Shown here in pieces: positions 35,529 to 45,571 of a stretch of 64,000 nt of DNA. A program made the translations under genes and the position numbers. Source of the DNA: Streptomyces sp. Je 1-79 (lineage in GTDB: Bacteria > Actinomycetota > Actinomycetes > Streptomycetales > Streptomycetaceae); assembly GCF_025195125.1 (NCBI RefSeq), contig NZ_JAMGSL010000008.1, positions 242,864 through 306,863 on the forward strand, read 5' to 3'. Positions within the stretch are counted from its first letter, which is position 1. Each line of letters starts with the position of its first letter. Under the pieces are notes generated by a model. That model did no database searches and had not been told where the DNA came from. It worked only from the letters and a program-made list of their open reading frames with translations.

Positions 35529-36663
35529 CCGGATCACCGGAAGTCTCCTCGGGGCCGCCGTCGGCGACGCCCTCGGCGGCCCCGTCGAGGGGTACACCCC
35601 CGAACAGATCCTGGAACGCCACGGCGGCCGGGTCACCGGCATCGTCGGCCCCTGGAACGGCGACGCCTGGCGCACGGCACGTCCCATCGCGCCGTACCAC
35701 AAGGGCGACGGGCACGTCACCGACGACACCTTGATGACCCACGCCCTGATCAGGGTGTACGAGAAGGTCCGCGACCACCTCGACGCGTACGCGGTGGCGG
35801 ACCACCTCGTCCCCGAACTCATCGGCGCCCCGGTCTGGATCCCCGAGCTGGAAGCGGAGGCCCTGCCCCTCCAGCGGATCTTCCTGGCGGAGAAGTGGCT
35901 CGTCGCGCGCCTCCACTACGGTCATGTCGATCCGCGCGAGGCGGGCAGCGGAAACATCGTCAACTGCGGTGCGGCGATGTACATGGCGCCGGTCGGCCTG
36001 ATCAACGCGGCCCACCCGGAGGCGGCGTACGCGGAGGCGCTGGACATCGCGGCGCCGCACCAGTCGTCGTACGGGCGGGAGGCGGCGGGGGTGTTCGCGG
36101 CGGCGGTGGCGGCCGCGTGCGCGCCGGGCGCCACCCCGGAGTCGGTCGTGAGCGCCGCCCTGTCCCTGGCCAAGGACGGCACCCGGGCGGCGATCGAGGC
36201 GGTGGGCGAAGTCGCTTCCGGGCACACGGACTTCGAGACCGCGGTCGTCCCCCTCCGGCAGGCGGTGGCGCCGTTCGACACGGTGGGCACGGACTACCGC
36301 GCGCCGTCGCTGGGGGCGCGCCGCCCGTCGCGGCTCCATGCGATCGAGGAACTCCCGATCGCGCTGGGAATGCTCCTCGTCGGCCGCGGCGACTACCGGC
36401 GCACGGTCCTGGGCGCGGTCAACTACGGCCGTGACTGCGACTCGATCGCGACCATGGCGGGGGCGGTCGTGGGCGCGCTCGGCGGCGAGTCCGCGATCCC
36501 GTCCGCCTGGGCGAAGCAGGTCGCGGAGGCGAGCCGGCTCGACCTGCACGCTCCGGCGCGGGCGCTGACGGAGGTCGCGCGCGAGGTCTTCGCCCGCGAC
36601 ACCGCCCGCCGCCGGGCGCACGAGTCGGCGTACGCGACCCTGACGAGCGCGGCCGTCCGATGA
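35509..36663 (+). CDS. ADP-ribosylglycohydrolase-family protein 3
   Basis: A 384-aa family member with complete metal motifs: GDALG (19-23), TDDT (71-74) and GRDCDS with Asp309 and Asp311. It has an insert around residues 110-165 (WIPELEAEALPLQRIFLAEK, then GSGNIVNCGAAMYMAP) that differs from paralogue 1, so the substrate pocket is probably different. The ATG at 35509 lies inside the end of the preceding gene; the frame is open further upstream but without homology. It overlaps the next gene by 4 nt. Expected to act on an N-linked ribose or ADP-ribose compound in the cytoplasm. Confidence 0.88.
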   Translation: MTPTLDDRITGSLLGAAVGDALGGPVEGYTPEQILERHGGRVTGIVGPWNGDAWRTARPIAPYHKGDGHVTDDTLMTHALIRVYEKVRDHLDAYAVADHLVPELIGAPVWIPELEAEALPLQRIFLAEKWLVARLHYGHVDPREAGSGNIVNCGAAMYMAPVGLINAAHPEAAYAEALDIAAPHQSSYGREAAGVFAAAVAAACAPGATPESVVSAALSLAKDGTRAAIEAVGEVASGHTDFETAVVPLRQAVAPFDTVGTDYRAPSLGARRPSRLHAIEELPIALGMLLVGRGDYRRTVLGAVNYGRDCDSIATMAGAVVGALGGESAIPSAWAKQVAEASRLDLHAPARALTEVAREVFARDTARRRAHESAYATLTSAAVR

Positions 36664-38174
36664 ACCTGCGCGTCACCTGGGTCCAGCCGGAGGACCTCGT
36701 CGGCCATGAGCTCCGCCAGGCGCGGGAGGACGGCCGCGACGCCTCCGCGCTCGCCGCCCGATGGCACGCCGCGGGCGGCCCGCCCGCCCCGCAGACGGCG
36801 GGCGCCTCCCCGACACCGCGCCCGGAGCTGCGCGCCCTGGCCGAAGCCCTCCTCGACGACCTGTCCACGCTCCCCAGCCCCCTGAGCGCACAGGAACCGA
36901 CCGCCCTGCCGGCCATCCGGGCGCTGGCCCCCGCGACCGCACCTCCCGAGCCCGAAGCGCGGCGCGCGGCGACCGGGACGCGGACGGCCGCCCCCCTCAA
37001 CGCCCCCCTCAACGCCCCCCTCAACGCCCCCCTCGACGACCCCCTTCGCGACCGAGTCCGGGGTCGCGACCCCCTTCGCGACGCCCTGCTCAACCCCGTG
37101 CGCGCCCCCCTCGACGACCCTTTGCGCGACCGCCTGCACGCCGCGTGGCTCGGGCGCGCCATCGGCTGTCTCCTCGGCAAGCCCGTCGAGAAGCTCCCCC
37201 TCCCCGCCATCCGCGCCCTCGCCCGCGCCGCGGGCAACTGGCCCCTCACCCGCTGGTTCACCGAGACCGGCGTCCCCGCGGAGCTCCTCGCCGCCCACCC
37301 CTGGAACCGCCGCTCCGCGACCACCTCCCTCGCCGAGAACATCGACGGGATGCCCGAGGACGACGACCTCAACTACCCTCTTCTCAACCTGCTGCTCCTC
37401 CAGCGGTACGGCCGCGGCTTCTCCACCGCGGACGTCGCCCGGCTCTGGCTCGACGAACTCCCCGCCGGCCGCACCTTCACCGCCGAGCGCGTCGCCTACC
37501 GCAACCTCCTCGACGGCGTCGAACCCCCGCTGACCGCCGTCCACCGCAACCCCTTCCGCGAGTGGATCGGCGCCCAGATCCGCGCCGACGTCCACGGCTG
37601 GACGAACCCCGGCGACCCCGGGGCCGCCGCCGGGCAGGCGTACCGGGACGCGGCGCTCACCCACACCGCGAACGGCGTCCACGGCGCCCTGTTCGTCGCC
37701 GCGACGATCGCCACCGCCGCGAGTGGCACCGCCGACGTCCACCAGGCCCTCGCCGCCGGCCTGGCCGTGGTCCCGCCCCGCGCGCGGCTCGCCGAAGCAG
37801 TCCGCCTCGGCATCGCGACCGCCCGCTCCACCCCCGACTTCGACGCCGTCGTGGACCGGCTCCACACCGCCCTCGGCGGGTATCACTGGGTCCATGCCGT
37901 CCCCAACGCCGCCCTCCTCGCCGCCGCCCTCACCCACGGGGACGGCGACTTCTCGCGCACCATCTGCGCGGCGGTCTCCGGCGGCTGGGACACCGACTCC
38001 AACGGCGCCACCGCCGGCTCCGTCGCCGGTCTCCTCGCCGGTCACCCCGGCCGGCTGCCCGAGCGCTGGACCTCCCCCCTCAAGAACCGGCTCTCCACCT
38101 CGATCCCGTCCTTCGACGGCATCGGCTTCGACACCCTCGCCGAACTGACGTATCTGGAGGCAGTACGCCCATGA
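36660..38174 (+). CDS. ADP-ribosylglycohydrolase-family protein 4 with long linker
   Basis: A 504-aa family member. Residues 1-70 form a small unassigned domain, residues 71-155 a proline-rich linker with direct APLN and DDPLRD repeats. The catalytic fold follows from about 157. The first motif is AIGCLLGKPVEK (GDALG replaced by GCLLG), the second PEDDDLNY (232-239), and the third GGWDTDSNGAT with Asp444 and Asp446 intact. This GC-LGKP / PEDDD / WDTDSNGAT pattern marks a separate subgroup of the family rather than a decayed copy. It overlaps both neighbours by 4 nt. Confidence 0.85.
   Translation: MNLRVTWVQPEDLVGHELRQAREDGRDASALAARWHAAGGPPAPQTAGASPTPRPELRALAEALLDDLSTLPSPLSAQEPTALPAIRALAPATAPPEPEARRAATGTRTAAPLNAPLNAPLNAPLDDPLRDRVRGRDPLRDALLNPVRAPLDDPLRDRLHAAWLGRAIGCLLGKPVEKLPLPAIRALARAAGNWPLTRWFTETGVPAELLAAHPWNRRSATTSLAENIDGMPEDDDLNYPLLNLLLLQRYGRGFSTADVARLWLDELPAGRTFTAERVAYRNLLDGVEPPLTAVHRNPFREWIGAQIRADVHGWTNPGDPGAAAGQAYRDAALTHTANGVHGALFVAATIATAASGTADVHQALAAGLAVVPPRARLAEAVRLGIATARSTPDFDAVVDRLHTALGGYHWVHAVPNAALLAAALTHGDGDFSRTICAAVSGGWDTDSNGATAGSVAGLLAGHPGRLPERWTSPLKNRLSTSIPSFDGIGFDTLAELTYLEAVRP
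37003..37038 (+). repeat. 12-bp tandem repeat coding for APLN units
   Basis: Three to four direct copies of about CTCAACGCCCCC lie in the linker of the fourth ADP-ribosylglycohydrolase gene, followed by further GACGACCC-type repeats to about 37130. They encode a flexible Pro/Asn/Asp-rich tether and are likely to vary in number. Confidence 0.7.
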
Positions 38175-39091
38175 CCAGCATCGTGGTGCTCGGCAGCACC
38201 AACATGGACCTCGTCGCCTTCGTCCCCCGGGCCCCCGCGCGCGGGGAGACCGTCACCGGACGGGAGTTCCGTACGATCCCGGGCGGCAAGGGCGCCAACC
38301 AGGCCGTCGCCGCCGCCCACGCCGGCGGCGACGTGTCGATGATCGGCTCGGTCGGCAACGACGACTTCGGCGTACGGCTCCGGGCCGCTCTCGAGGCCTC
38401 CGGTGTCGAGACCGACCTGCTGCGCACCGTCGAAGGCCCCTCCGGCACCGCGCACATCGTGGTCGACGACGAGGGCGGCAACGCGATCGTCGTCATCCCC
38501 GGCGCCAACGGCACCGTCACCTCACTCGACCACGGCGACGAGGCCCTGATCGCCACCGCCGGCACACTGCTCCTCCAGCTCGAACTCCCCCTCTCCGTGG
38601 TCGTCGAGGGCGCCGCCACCGCCCGGCGCCTGGGCGTCCGCACCGTCCTCACCCCCGCCCCGGCCCAGCAACTCCCTCCCGAACTCCTCGCCGTCACCGA
38701 CCTCCTGGTCCCCAACGAGCACGAGGCCGCCTCGCTCACCGGCGTCGCCGACCCGCGCGCCGCCGCCTCCGCCCTGCTCGCCCACGTCCCCGAGGTGATC
38801 ATCACGCTCGGCGCGGCCGGCAGCCTGCACGCGGCCCGCGACAGCGAGCCGTTCACGGTCCCCGCTCCCCGCGTCCGCGCCGTGGACACCACCGCCGCGG
38901 GGGACACGTTCGTCGGTGCCCTCGCCGTCGCCCTCGGCGAAGGCCGGCCCGTCCGGGAGGCGATGGCCTGGGCCTCGACCGCCGCGGCGCTCTCCGTCCA
39001 GCGCCCGGGAGCCTCGTCCTCGATGCCGTACCGCTCCGAGATCGACGCGGCCCACGCTTCCCTCACCGGCCAGGAGGTCGACTCCGTATGA
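38171..39091 (+). CDS. rbsK: Ribokinase (PfkB family)
   Basis: A 306-aa sugar kinase, making ribose 5-phosphate from ribose and ATP. GSTNMDLV at the N-terminus, PGGKGANQAVAAA (substrate and first PfkB motif) and DTTAAGDTFVGAL (239-251, catalytic Asp245 with the anion hole) are all ribokinase-like. The NEHE metal-binding motif lies at 182-185. It is coupled to the gene before and after by 4-nt overlaps. Position after four N-glycosidase genes suggests it captures the ribose or a related sugar they release. Another nucleoside-type kinase of the family remains possible. Confidence 0.9.
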   Translation: MTSIVVLGSTNMDLVAFVPRAPARGETVTGREFRTIPGGKGANQAVAAAHAGGDVSMIGSVGNDDFGVRLRAALEASGVETDLLRTVEGPSGTAHIVVDDEGGNAIVVIPGANGTVTSLDHGDEALIATAGTLLLQLELPLSVVVEGAATARRLGVRTVLTPAPAQQLPPELLAVTDLLVPNEHEAASLTGVADPRAAASALLAHVPEVIITLGAAGSLHAARDSEPFTVPAPRVRAVDTTAAGDTFVGALAVALGEGRPVREAMAWASTAAALSVQRPGASSSMPYRSEIDAAHASLTGQEVDSV

Positions 39092-40293
39092 CCCGGACCC
39101 CCGACACCACGCCTCCCCTGCACGGACTGCGCGTCCTCGATCTCGCCACGCTCTTCGCCGGCCCGCTCGCGGCGATGATGCTGGGTGACTTCGGCGCCGA
39201 TGTCATCAAGGTCGAGCACCCCCGCAAGCCCGATCCGTCCCGCGGGCACGGCCCCGCCAAGGACGGCGTCGGTCTCTGGTGGAAGGTCCTCGGCCGCAAC
39301 AAGCGCACGATCACCCTGGACCTCTCCGCCCCCGGCGGCCGGAACACCCTCCTGCGGATGGCCGCCGAGGCCGACGTGATCGTGGAGAACTTCCGCCCCG
39401 GCACCCTGGAACGCTGGGGTCTGGGCTGGGAGGAACTGTCCACCGTCAACCCCGAGCTGGTCCTCGCCCGGGTCACCGGGTTCGGCCAGTTCGGCCCGTA
39501 CTCCCACCGTCCGGGCTTCGGCACCCTCGCCGAGGCGATGAGCGGCTTCGCCGCGATCACCGGCGAGCCGGACGGCCCGCCCACCCTTCCCCCCTTCGGT
39601 CTGGCCGACTCGATCGCCGCCCTGGCCACGGCGTACGCGGTGATGACCGCGCTCACCGCCAGGACGACCACCGGCCGCGGCCAGGTCGTCGACATGGCCA
39701 TCATCGAACCGATGCTCTCCGTCATCGGCCCCCACCCCCTCTGGTACGACCAGCTCGGCTATGTCCAGCCCCGAACCGGAAACCGCTCCCGCAACAACGC
39801 CCCCCGCAACACGTACCGCACCTCCGACGGCTCCTGGGTCGCCGTGTCCACCTCCGCGCAGTCGATCGCCGAGCGCGTGCTGCGGCTGGTCGGCCGCCCC
39901 GAGCTGATCGACGAGCCGTGGTTCGCCGACGGCACGAGCCGGGCCGCCCACGCGGACGAACTCGACGAGGCGGTCGGAACCTGGATCGCGCGCCACACCC
40001 GGGACGAGGCGATGACCGCCTTCGAGAAGGCCGAGGCGGCGATCGCACCCGTCTACGACGTCCGGGACGTGATGGAGGACCCGCAGTTCCGCGCCCTCGA
40101 CACCGTCACCGAGGTCCCGGATCCCGAGCTGGGGCCGATCCGGATGCAGAACGTCCTCTTCCGGCTATCCGAGACCCCCGGCGCGATCCGCTGGGCCGGG
40201 CGGCCGCACGGGGCGGACACGGCCGAGGTCCTCGCCGAGCTCGGTCTCACTCCGGCCGAGATCGGGGCCCTGCGCGGCGAAGGAGCCGTATGA
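39088..40293 (+). CDS. Class III CoA-transferase (CaiB/BaiF family)
   Basis: A 401-aa family III CoA-transferase, moving CoA between carboxylic acids. LRVLDLATLFAGPLAAMMLG and DFGADVIKVEHP form the N-terminal CoA-binding part. NKRTITLDL and DVIVENFRPGTLERWGLG follow. The expected catalytic Asp is Asp174 in GLADSIAAL. The interlocked dimer fold is typical for formyl-CoA, carnitine or itaconate/succinate CoA-transferases. The next gene is a CoA lyase, so the pair may activate and cleave a dicarboxylic or hydroxy acid as in itaconate breakdown. Link to the upstream glycosidases is by operon only. Confidence 0.9.
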   Translation: MTRTPDTTPPLHGLRVLDLATLFAGPLAAMMLGDFGADVIKVEHPRKPDPSRGHGPAKDGVGLWWKVLGRNKRTITLDLSAPGGRNTLLRMAAEADVIVENFRPGTLERWGLGWEELSTVNPELVLARVTGFGQFGPYSHRPGFGTLAEAMSGFAAITGEPDGPPTLPPFGLADSIAALATAYAVMTALTARTTTGRGQVVDMAIIEPMLSVIGPHPLWYDQLGYVQPRTGNRSRNNAPRNTYRTSDGSWVAVSTSAQSIAERVLRLVGRPELIDEPWFADGTSRAAHADELDEAVGTWIARHTRDEAMTAFEKAEAAIAPVYDVRDVMEDPQFRALDTVTEVPDPELGPIRMQNVLFRLSETPGAIRWAGRPHGADTAEVLAELGLTPAEIGALRGEGAV

Positions 40294-41096
40294 CTGGTAC
40301 GCACTTCCCCCTCACCTGGCTGTACGCCCCCGGGGACCGCCCCGCCGTCGTCCAGAAGGCCCTGGTCTCGGGCGCGGACGTGGTCATCGTCGACCTCGAG
40401 GACGCGGTGGCCCCGGACCGCAAGGCGTACGCGCTGGCCGCGACGGCCGATCTGCTCTCCGATCCCCACCCCGTACCGATCCATGTCCGCGTCCACACCC
40501 CACGCGACATCCCTCCACTGGTCCCCCTCCCCGGGCTCCGCGGTCTCCGTGTTCCCAAGGTGACACACGCCACTGACATCCAGCGGATCGCCGAGGTCAC
40601 CTCCGGGCTTCCCCTCTACGCCCTGCTGGAGAACGCCCTCGCCGTCGAGCGGGCGTACACCATCGCCACCGCCCACCCCTCCGTCCACGGCATCGCCCTC
40701 GGCGAGGCGGACCTCCGCGCCGATCTGGGGGTACGGGAGGACTGCGGCCTCGACTGGTCGCGCGGCCGCCTCGTGGTCGCCGCCCGCGCGGCGGCCCTCC
40801 CTCCGCCGGTGCAGTCGGTCCACCCCGACATCCGCGACCTGGACTCGCTGGCGGCCGGCTGCGCGCGCGGACGGGCCATGGGCTTCCTCGGCCGGGCGGC
40901 GATCCACCCCCGCCAGCTCCCGGTCATCGAGCAGGCCTATCTCCCGAGCCCCGACGAGGTCGCCGCGGCCGAGGAGGTCGTGAAGGCGTCCCAGACGGAG
41001 GAGGGCGCCCTGGCCCTCCCGGACGGCCGCTTCGTCGACGCGGCGGTCGTCGAAGGCGCCCGCCGGGTCCTGACCCTGGCGGCGAGAGCCGCCTGA
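40290..41096 (+). CDS. HpcH/HpaI-family CoA ester lyase (CitE-like)
   Basis: A 268-aa TIM-barrel Mg-dependent lyase or thioesterase of the citrate lyase beta / malyl-CoA lyase family. TWLYAPGDRP, GADVVIVDLEDAVAPDRKA (metal- and CoA-binding Asp/Glu), LPLYALLENALAV (Glu ligand), ALGEADLRADLG and the terminal GFLGRAAIHPRQLPVIEQAY are typical. It is the last gene of the seven-gene operon, ended 38 bp later by a long hairpin. With the CoA-transferase before it, it could cleave a malyl- or citramalyl-type CoA ester into acetyl- or propionyl-CoA plus a 2-oxoacid. This is inference. Confidence 0.88.
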   Translation: MTGTHFPLTWLYAPGDRPAVVQKALVSGADVVIVDLEDAVAPDRKAYALAATADLLSDPHPVPIHVRVHTPRDIPPLVPLPGLRGLRVPKVTHATDIQRIAEVTSGLPLYALLENALAVERAYTIATAHPSVHGIALGEADLRADLGVREDCGLDWSRGRLVVAARAAALPPPVQSVHPDIRDLDSLAAGCARGRAMGFLGRAAIHPRQLPVIEQAYLPSPDEVAAAEEVVKASQTEEGALALPDGRFVDAAVVEGARRVLTLAARAA

Positions 41097-41133
41097 CCGC
41101 CGGTGCGAGCGGGCCGGAGGACCCGTCCATACG

Positions 41134-41176
41134 CCACAGGGCCGCCGGGACCCTTCGGTCCCTGGCGGCCCTGTGG
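41134..41176. terminator. Long bidirectional hairpin between the CoA lyase gene and lgt
   Basis: CCACAGGGCCGCC pairs with GGCGGCCCTGTGG, extended through GGGAC/GTCCC, with a TTCG-type loop. It separates two convergent transcripts 38 bp after the lyase stop and 20 bp after the lgt stop, so it should end both. Confidence 0.85.
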
Positions 41177-41195
41177 TGTGCCGTGTGTCCGGTCG

Positions 41196-42209
41196 TCAGC
41201 CCTTGGCGGCGGACTCCGTGCCGTTCGCGGGCGCGTCGGCCGGCTCGTCGGTCACGGCCTCGCGCCGAGCGGTCCCGCCCGCGCCCTCACCGTCCCCGTC
41301 GTCCTCGGTCCGCGCGTCCCCGGCCTCGTCCTCGGTCTCGTCCTTGGCCTCGTCCTTGCGCTCGGCGGCCGCCTTGGTTCCGCCGGCCGCCTTGTCCTTC
41401 TCCGGCTCCACGATCTCCTCCCGGCCCGGGCGAAGGCGCGAGGAGATCACGATGTACACGACGGCCAGGACGAAGACGACGATCGCCGTCCAGACGTTCA
41501 GCCGCAGGCCGAGCACGTGGTGCGCCTCGTCGACGCGCATGTACTCGATCCAGCCCCGGCCCGCGCAGTACGCGGCGACGTACAGCGCGAACGCCCGGCC
41601 GTGGCCCAGCCTGAAGCGACGGTCGGCCCAGATGACCAGGAGCGCGACACCGATGCACCACAGCGACTCGTACAGGAAGGTCGGGTGGTAGATCCCTTCC
41701 TCGCGGTTCGCGCCCGCGGAGATCTCCAGACCCCACGGCAGCGTGGTCGGCTTGCCGTAGAGCTCCTGGTTGAACCAGTTGCCCCAGCGGCCGATGGCCT
41801 GGGCGAGGGCGATGCCGGGCGCGATGGCGTCCGCGTACGCCGGCAGCGGGATCCCGCGTCGGCGGGCACCGATCCAGGCGCCCACCGCGCCGAGCGCGAT
41901 GGCGCCCCAGATGCCGAGGCCGCCCTCCCAGATCTTGAAGGCGTCGACCCAGTTCTCGCCCTCGCTGAAGTACAGCTGGTAGTCGGTGATGACGTGGTAG
42001 AGCCGACCGCCGACGAGGCCGAAGGGCACGGCCCACACGGCGATGTCGGCCACGGTGCCGGCTTTGCCGCCCCGGGCGATCCAGCGCTTGTTGCCGATCC
42101 AGACGGCGACGAAGACACCGATGATGATGCAGAAGGCGTAGGCGCGCAGCGGAACCGGTCCGAGGTGGAGGACACCGGTCGACGGGCTGGGAATGTAGGC
42201 AAGGTCCAT
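41196..42209 (-). CDS. lgt: Prolipoprotein diacylglyceryl transferase
   Basis: A 337-aa membrane enzyme that adds diacylglycerol to the lipobox Cys of prelipoproteins, the first step of lipoprotein maturation. Seven hydrophobic helices are visible. The Lgt signature lies in AIGRWGNWFNQELYGKPT, and FLYESLWCIGVALLV and GRAFALYVAAYCAGRGWIEY follow. The last about 70 residues are an acidic, Ala/Glu/Asp/Lys-rich tail without homology, longer than in most bacteria. The ATG at 42209 is used. It is downstream of the DsbA-like gene, both reading away from the trp genes, a conserved Streptomyces arrangement. Confidence 0.95.
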   Translation of the reverse strand: MDLAYIPSPSTGVLHLGPVPLRAYAFCIIIGVFVAVWIGNKRWIARGGKAGTVADIAVWAVPFGLVGGRLYHVITDYQLYFSEGENWVDAFKIWEGGLGIWGAIALGAVGAWIGARRRGIPLPAYADAIAPGIALAQAIGRWGNWFNQELYGKPTTLPWGLEISAGANREEGIYHPTFLYESLWCIGVALLVIWADRRFRLGHGRAFALYVAAYCAGRGWIEYMRVDEAHHVLGLRLNVWTAIVVFVLAVVYIVISSRLRPGREEIVEPEKDKAAGGTKAAAERKDEAKDETEDEAGDARTEDDGDGEGAGGTARREAVTDEPADAPANGTESAAKG

Positions 42210-42297
42210 GGCAGGACCGACGCTACCTTGCCGGGCGGGCGTCACGGCAGCCCACCCGGCAACGTCTGCGTAACTAAGAGGATCATCCAGGTGGACG

Positions 42298-43119
42298 TCA
42301 GCCCGCGGCCGGGGAGGCGGTGCCGGGCTTCTTGCCCTTGTTGGCCTCGGCGACCCACTTCTTCAGGTTCTCCGGGGAGATCTGCTCGCCGCCCTTCGTC
42401 GGGAAGATCGATTCTCCGTTGAGCAGCACGGACGGTGTGCCCTGGAAGTCGCCCTTCTGGAAGGCCTCGTTCGACTTCCCGACCCAGCTGTCGTGCGTGC
42501 CGTCCTCGACACAGCTGCGGAAGGCCGGCGTGTCGAGCCCCGGCACCTTCGCCGCGAGCTCGATCAGCTTGGCGTTGTCCCCGAAGGCGTCGTCCGGCTC
42601 CGGCGGCTGGTTCATGTACAGCGTGTCGTGGTACGCCGTGAACTTCCCGGAGTCCTGGGCGCACGCGGCCGCGTTCGCCGCGCGCAGCGAGCCCTGACCG
42701 CCCATGTTCCGGTCGATGAGGGTGGCGAGGTGGTACTCGGCCTTGAGGGCTCCGGAGGCCTCCAGCTCGTGGATCGTGTCGCGGAACGCGTTCTCGAAGG
42801 AGGCGCAGGCCGGGCAGCGGAAGTCCTCCCAGATCGCGAGCGTCGACGGGGCGTCCGCCTTCCCCGTGGGGATCGCCGGCTTGTCCCCCTCGATCGAGCC
42901 GGTCGGGGCGACGACCGGGCCCGCCTTGTCCGAGCCGCCGTCGTCGCCGCCGGTGTTCGCGGCGATCACTCCGACGACCGCGGCCAGGCCGAGGACGCCC
43001 ACGACCGCGGCCGACACGATGAGGACGCGCCGCTGCTTCTCCCTGGCCTTCTCGCGCTCACGCTGCTGCTGGAGGCGCTCCCGCGCGCTCCGATTACCGT
43101 CACTGTTCTTCTGGCTCAC
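42298..43119 (-). CDS. Membrane-anchored DsbA-like thioredoxin-fold protein
   Basis: A 273-aa protein. A basic, coiled cytoplasmic segment (ARERLQQQREREKAREKQRR) is followed by one transmembrane helix at about 32-54. An exported thioredoxin-fold domain follows, with the CPAC active site (DFRCPACASFE) and the cis-Pro loop FQGTPSVLLNGE. This is the family of actinobacterial DsbA/DsbG-type oxidoreductases that form or isomerise disulfides outside the membrane. A second Cys pair (AAACAQD and RSCVED) may be structural. It lies between trpA and lgt with its own hairpin upstream at 43134. Confidence 0.92.
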   Translation of the reverse strand: MSQKNSDGNRSARERLQQQREREKAREKQRRVLIVSAAVVGVLGLAAVVGVIAANTGGDDGGSDKAGPVVAPTGSIEGDKPAIPTGKADAPSTLAIWEDFRCPACASFENAFRDTIHELEASGALKAEYHLATLIDRNMGGQGSLRAANAAACAQDSGKFTAYHDTLYMNQPPEPDDAFGDNAKLIELAAKVPGLDTPAFRSCVEDGTHDSWVGKSNEAFQKGDFQGTPSVLLNGESIFPTKGGEQISPENLKKWVAEANKGKKPGTASPAAG

Positions 43120-43133
43120 GCCCTCAGCAACGA

Positions 43134-43163
43134 ACCGGGGAGGCGCGTCCGCGCCTCCCCGGT
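43134..43163 (-). terminator. Terminator hairpin after trpA
   Basis: A 13-bp perfect stem (ACCGGGGAGGCGC with GCGCCTCCCCGGT) around a 4-nt loop, 21 bp after the trpA stop. It ends the trpBA transcript before the DsbA-like gene. Confidence 0.8.
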
Positions 43164-43183
43164 CACAGATCCACCCGTTCGGG

Positions 43184-43995
43184 TTACGAAACGCGCCGCA
43201 CGCCCTCGGCGAGTTCGCCCGCCAGTTCCCTTACGGCGGCGAGTCCGGCGGCCTCGTCGTCGGCGTCGAGCATCCGCTTGACGAAGGCGGAGCCGACGAT
43301 GACGCCGTCGGCGAAGCCCGCGACCTCCTTGGCCTGCTCGGCGTTGGAGACGCCGAGCCCGACGCAGACCGGCAGGTCGGAGGTGGCCCGGGTGCGGCGG
43401 ACGAGCTCGGCCGCCTCCGCGCCGACGGACGCGCGGGTGCCGGTGACGCCCATCAGGGAGGCGGCGTAGACGAAGCCGGAGCCGGCGGCCGTGATGGTGG
43501 CGAGCCGTGCGTCCTGGCTGCTCGGCGCGACGACGAAGACGGTCGCGAGGCCGTGCTTCTCGGCGTGCTCGCGCCACAGCGCGGACTCCTGGACCGGGAG
43601 GTCCGGGAGGATGCAGCCGGCGCCGCCGGCGGCGGCCAGCTCCTCGGTGAACCGCTCGACGCCGTAGCGGTCGATCGGGTTCCAGTACGTCATGACCAGG
43701 ACCGGCTTGCCGGTGGCCTCGAAGGCCTCGCGGACCGTGCGCATCACGTCGGCGATCCTGACGCCGCCGCGCAGGGCGATGTCGTCGGCGGTCTGGATGA
43801 CGGGGCCGTCGAGGACCGGGTCGCTGTGCGGCAGACCGACCTCGACGATGTCGGCGCCGCCGTCGAAGACCGCCTTGATCGCCTCGATGCCGCCGTCCAC
43901 GGTCGGGAAGCCGGCCGGGAGGTAGGCGATGAGAGCGGCCCGGTGGTCGGCCCTGGCCTTGGCCAGGGTGTCGCTGAGGAGCTGGATGTTGCCGC

Positions 43996-43999
<4 letters not shown>
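43184..43999 (-). CDS. trpA: Tryptophan synthase alpha chain
   Basis: A 271-aa TIM-barrel subunit that cleaves indole-3-glycerol phosphate to indole and glyceraldehyde 3-phosphate. It delivers indole to TrpB through the tunnel. The catalytic Glu is in DIVEVGLPHSDP and the Asp in LDGPVIQTAD. YWNPIDRYGVERF, GCILPDLPV and VGLGVSNAEQAKEVAGFADG are standard. The ATG at 43999 overlaps the trpB stop by 4 nt. Length is normal; no anomaly. Confidence 0.97.
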
Positions 44000-45291
<1,292 letters not shown>

Positions 45292-45379
45292 GCGGCTGCT
45301 CCTCGCGGGGCGGATGCCCCGTGTGACATGCGGTTGGTGGTCACGTTATGCGCGCACCCGTGGCCGCCGTCGCACCTCC

Positions 45380-45422
45380 GTTGTGGGCACCCGCTCCGCG
45401 GGGCGGAACGGGTGGGCACAAC
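45380..45422. repeat. REP-like palindromic element
   Basis: Starting from TTGTGGGCACCCG and closing with CGGGTGGGCACAA, the two arms form a palindrome of about 40 bp with a CTCCGCGGGGCGGA core. Similar GTGCCCACCCG palindromes recur in Streptomyces intergenic regions, from memory. A half copy (TGTGCCCACCCG) lies near 45535-45547. Confidence 0.55.
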
Positions 45423-45547
45423 GGACGGCGCCCCTGCCGGGCCCAGGCTCCCGGTGCGTATCGGTGCACACAGGTGCGGGGCCCCGTCGTGGCGGGGCAC
45501 AGGGAGCGGACGCGCCCGTAAGGGCGCCGTCCCGTGTGCCCACCCGT

Positions 45548-45571
45548 CCCCCTAGGACTTCGTCCTGGGGG
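45548..45571 (-). terminator. Hairpin downstream of trpM
   Basis: CCCCC-AGGAC pairs with GTCCTGGGGG around a short TTC loop, with one bulged T. It lies 44 bp after the trpM stop and probably ends the trpC-trpM transcript. Confidence 0.65.

Noticed and set aside
37003..37130. CRISPR-like array in the fourth ARH gene
   Set aside because: The units are 12 bp, without spacers, in frame and coding for a Pro/Asn/Asp linker.
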